Positions 60,252 through 64,000 of a stretch of 64,000 nt of DNA are shown piece by piece (position 1 is the first letter of the stretch; each line of letters begins with the position of its first letter). Origin of the DNA: Ovis canadensis (lineage: Eukaryota; Chordata; Mammalia; Artiodactyla; Bovidae); NCBI RefSeq assembly GCF_042477335.2, contig NC_091246.1, positions 106,917,001 through 106,981,000 of the forward strand. Direction: 5' to 3'. Under the pieces are notes generated by a model, which was not told the origin of the DNA, ran no database searches, and saw nothing but the letters and a program-made list of their open reading frames with translations. Position numbers and translations under genes: made by a program.

Positions 60252-60440
60252 TGGTGGTTTAAGTGTGTCTGACTCTCTGTGAACTCATGGGCCAGGCTCC
60301 TCTGTCCATGGGATTTCCCAAGGAAGAATACTGGAGTAGGTTGCTATTTCCTCCTGCATGGGATCTTCCTGACCTAGGTATCAAACTCCCGTTTCCTACT
60401 TGGCAGGCAGATTCTTTACCACTGAGCCACCTGGAAAGCC
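60252..60440 (-). mobile_element. Bov-tA SINE in L1
   Basis: Reverse Bov-tA with part of its Bov-A end missing and a GTG repeat at its left edge. Ends 'tgagccacctggaaagcccc'. Confidence 0.87.
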
Positions 60441-60935
60441 CCAAAGAAGATATAGATGGCAAATAAGCATGTAAGATGCTCAACATCAAATGTCATTATG
60501 TAATTATACATTAAAAAATGACACCACTGCATATCTTATTATAATGGTTAGAATCCAAAAAACTGACAGTACCAAATGCCTATGAGAATAGCAACAAGAA
60601 CTCAAATTTTTGGTAGGTGGGAATGCGAACTGCATAGTCATGTTGGAAGATGGTCTGGCAGACTCTTACAAAGCTAAATGTCACACAATCAGCAGTTGTG
60701 CTAGTATTTACCCAACTGATTCAAAATTTTAAATGTACATACAAGATTCTTCATGGAAATGTTTATAGTAGCTTCCTCCTAATCATCTAAAACCAAAAGA
60801 TATTAGGATGTCCTTCAATAGGCAAATGAATTAAAAAAAAAACAACTAATACATCTATACAACAGTATATCATTCAACAACAAAGAAAGGCAACCAAGAC
60901 AGAAATGAACCTTAATGCATCTTGCTAAGTAAAAG

Positions 60936-61133
60936 GCTTCCCTGGTGGCTCAGAGGTTAAAGCATCTGCCTCCAATGCAGGAGACCCAGGTTCGATCCCT
61001 AGGTCAGGAAGATCCCTTGGAGAAGGAAATGGCAACCCATTTCAGTATTCTTGCCTGGAGAATCCCATGGACTGAGGAGCCTGGTGGGCTCCACAAAGAG
61101 TCGGACACGACTGAGTGACTTTACTTACTTACT
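60936..61133 (+). mobile_element. Bov-tA SINE in L1
   Basis: 'ccctggtggctcagaggtta' head, (TTAC)n tail. Perfect 10-bp duplication TAAGTAAAAG at 60926-60935 and 61134-61143. Confidence 0.93.
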
Positions 61134-61894
61134 TAAGTAAAAGAAACAAGTTTGAAAAGACTACATATTGTTTGTTTTCCATTTTATGACACTCTGGAAA
61201 AGGCAAAACTGTAAAGACAATAAAACTAGAGATTATGGCTGCAAGGATTCAGAAGTAAGAAGAAAGATCACAAACAGTTAATGCGCAAAGTAACCTCAAA
61301 GAAGGGGAAGGTGAAAAAGTCGAAAGCTGAGTTAACTTTGGAAATGAGAGGCATCTAGAAGACTAAAGGAAAAATGAACTGCACATAAACACTGTACTCT
61401 AAGTATAAAGTCGTTTTCCATGTACATCAGAGTTATGATGCTTCTACACATATACGCTGGAATTGAACAATTAGGTAAATGGATGGCTGAACAGTAGAAG
61501 GTATGATTCTCATTGCTGGAGTGGGAGTTTACAGAGAAGCAAAGGGAGGCGACTGGAATCAGCCCTGCCTTGCGGATTAGTTCAACATATCAGTGTGAAC
61601 TCATGTTTAGCTTAATATAGATACAGAAATATGTGCAATGCTGGCTCCCTGGAGAAATGGCCAATTCTCAGACTGGGGCAGGAAATATACAAGATGAGCC
61701 TGAGGCTCGTTTTATCATTATTATCATTCTAGAAAGTAAAAAAGTACACACAAAACAAAGAAACCAATCCCACACTGATAGGAGTATGTCATAGGGAATG
61801 AAACAGCTTCCAGAGATCAAAGCTGAAACTATCTGAACAACAACAACAAAAATCAGCATAACTCAATGTGAAAAAATAAAGAAAAAAGTCTTAT

Positions 61895-63500
61895 AATGAT
61901 TTCAATATATGTAAAATAAGCATTTGATAAAATTCAACATTTACAATACTTAGGAACAGAAGGGAACTGCTTGCCATCATGTACAGGATATTTACAAAAA
62001 ATTTACTGTAAACATCATATGTAAAGGTGAAATATTGAAACCTTTCTTCCTGAGATGGGGAAAAGGCAAGTTTATTCTTACCATTTCTATTTAATATTGT
62101 ACTATGGGTCTTAGTACAAAAAAACAAGAAAAAGAAATAAAAACTAAAAAGGAAGGAAATAAAAATGTTACTACTCACAGATTGTATTTGAAAAAATTCA
62201 AAAGAAATAAAACGAATTTAGCAAGGTTGCTGGACTGAAGGTCAATATACAAATATCGATTGTATTTCTCTGTTATTTCTCAAATAATTTAGAAAATATG
62301 TTTAAAATTATATGTATAAATAATTCACTAGCCTCAAATATCATAAATGTGTGAATAAATTTAAAACGGATCTGTAAGACCTCAAACAAAACAAAAAAAC
62401 AGAAAACTTTATTGATATAAAGCCCTAAATAAGAGGTCTACATTCAGATCAAGGATTTAAAGACTCAATAAGTTGATCTCATAAGTCAAGGAATTCCCTC
62501 CAGCACATGCCCCACCAAAACACACTATAGTTTTTTAAAGGTGGAAATTCACAAGCTGATTCTAAAATTTGCATAGATATGCAAAAGATAAATGGGAAAT
62601 AACACCATGGTGAAGATGATTAAAATTGGAAAATTCAACCATTGGATATGGAGAGTCATTATAAAGTTAAATTTAGAATCTACCAACACAACAATGAAAC
62701 AGAAAAATGCACAGAAATAGACCATGCATATATCAACACTAGACTTATGACAAAGTTGATGGAGAATAGCCCTGGAGAATGGATGCTCTTTTTCAATAAA
62801 GTGTACTGTGTCAACTGAATACCCAGATGGGCTAAATAAATGTTGACCTCCTTGATGTAAAGGGAATTTTATATCCTTTACAATCAATTACAGGTTTGTC
62901 AAAGATCTAAATGTTAAATATAAGACAGATAGGCTTTTTGGAGATTACAGAATAGAATACATGATTCTTCAAGTACAAAAAGATTTAAGACTGATAAAAT
63001 GAGCCACAATAAACTTTCTATTTTCTGTTCATCGAAAGATACCATTAGGAGAATGGAAAGATACGTCATTGACGGGAAGCTGATACTGTCAATATATATA
63101 AGCAACAAAAAGATTTTTTTAAAAAATCCTACAAAGTAATAAGACAACTCAACAGAAAAACAGGGAAGAGATCTGAACAGGAACTTTACAGAAAAGTAAA
63201 CGTGAAAACAACAAAAATGTGAAAAGATATGCAACCTTATTAATCATTATGAAATTACAAAGTAAACCCAAAGGCAAGGTTGCAAAGCATCTGAAACAGA
63301 GCACAATGCTGTGAAAGTGTCAAGTCGTACAATGATTTTGGGAAACTTATTAGTGATATATACTAACATACTCAGGGTCCATGAAACAGGAGTATGAGGC
63401 CAATGGATACAAATAACAGAATATGTATGTACTTTTATGTGCACAAAAAGATATGAACAATATTTGAGATTTTAAATGGTTCATTTTTTTAAATCTCAAA
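61895..63500 (+). mobile_element. Old L1 ORF2 fragment
   Basis: 'gcatttgataaaattcaaca', 'ggttgctggactgaaggtca' and 'agacttatgacaaagttgat' are L1 ORF2 landmarks in the right order. Heavily decayed, no open ORF. Confidence 0.68.
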
Positions 63501-64000
63501 GAAAATATCACGGAATTACATTTTTAAATGACTCATTTTATTGCATGGGGCAGGGCTTTCTTTAGACTAAAGGAGGTTATTCCCAAGGGAGGTACCTAAA
63601 CAGGTAAACAAATGGTTAAAAACTTTTGCAAGAAAAAGACAAAGGGCTTCTAAACTATAACCAATGAGGCAAAGCTCAGTAACACACTTCAAAATATCTA
63701 GTATTTATAACTGTCCAAATATATAACAATACCTTGAGTACTGAATCCTCTGGGAATGCTGCTCCTCTCAAATGAAGTCACTGACATTAAAAACAAAACA
63801 GAACAATCCATAAATCAGGGGAACTAGAGTCAGCATGATCATGTCCCCTGGTCAACATCTCAGCAGTTGCCTAGGGTACAAATCACCTTCTCACACACCT
63901 TCCCTGTATCTATATATAACCTGAGATGGGGTACAAATGTGCAAAATCCTAGATTTAGCAAACTTTCTATATTAAGCCACTGGCCGCAATTCTGTACCCT
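63501..64000. other. Unassigned DNA at the window end
   Basis: Nothing recognisable; no promoter-like or CpG-rich sequence. Confidence 0.3.

Larger units (their letters stand above)
60035..61560 (+). mobile_element. Old L1 ORF2/3' region with two nested Bov-tA SINEs
   Basis: 'ttaaaacttctacaaaatac', 'gactcttacaaagctaaatg' and 'catttacccaactgattc'-like landmarks of L1 ORF2 in order. Interrupted at 60,252-60,440 and 60,936-61,133. Confidence 0.72.
58856..64000 (-). other. CEP44: Presumed 5' intron of CEP44
   Basis: Lies upstream of a splice acceptor at 58,855, so it should be intronic up to a 5' noncoding exon outside the window. No CpG island or promoter is visible. Mostly L1 relics and SINEs. 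Confidence 0.6.

Noticed and set aside
60956..61010. Possible tRNA genes from A/B-box-like sequences (for example GGTTCGATCC)
   Set aside because: They are the tRNA-like heads of Bov-tA and CHR SINEs; none folds as a complete cloverleaf with an acceptor stem.
1..64000. CRISPR array, phage or bacterial operon
   Set aside because: No regularly spaced repeats, no bacterial-style gene packing; the repeats are dispersed mammalian retroposons.

Overview
The window is mammalian nuclear DNA from a ruminant, most likely a bovid. It is full of ruminant-specific retroposons: BovB LINE fragments, tRNA-derived Bov-tA SINEs, Bov-A2 SINEs, CHR-2-type cetartiodactyl SINEs and ruminant L1 tails. It also has older shared mammalian repeats (MIR, old L1). 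There is no prokaryotic gene organisation. The species cannot be fixed from the sequence alone.

The one protein-coding gene I can support is CEP44 (centrosomal protein 44, formerly KIAA1712) on the minus strand. I rebuilt ten coding exons between 58,805 (ATG) and 46,232 (end of TAA). Each junction has GT/AG signals and the phases agree throughout, giving an uninterrupted 385-codon reading frame. The exon with the start codon begins at a splice acceptor (58,855), so at least one 5' noncoding exon and the promoter lie beyond position 64,000. A likely poly(A) signal lies at 46,075-46,080.

Layout: 1-46 kb is intergenic DNA downstream of CEP44. It is built from L1 tails (1-1,075; 1,950-2,205; 3,780-4,245; 5,160-5,930; 9,890-11,260; 29,116-30,375; 39,840-42,190), five BovB fragments (6.6, 13.3, 15.7, 25.2 and 29.3 kb), two related solo LTRs (1,150 and 17,859) and more than twenty SINEs. 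Many insertions still show target-site duplications, so the order of events can be read: BovB in L1 at 29.3 kb, SINEs in L1 at 10 kb, and a CHR-2 SINE in L1 at 40.8 kb. 46-58.9 kb is CEP44, whose introns carry a truncated L1, Bov-tA SINEs, a perfect 25-bp inverted repeat and a G-run/GT microsatellite. 58.9-64 kb is presumed 5' intron of CEP44, mostly old L1 with SINEs.

I did not find a new biological system. The features most worth a second look are the palindromic structure in a CEP44 intron (53,108-53,218), a SINE only 38 nt from a CEP44 splice acceptor, the two solo LTRs with clean 6-bp duplications, an unexplained segment inside an L1 near 41.2 kb, and an unrecognised GC-richer block at 37.7-38.9 kb. 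Repeat family names are from memory of consensus sequences, not from a database search.
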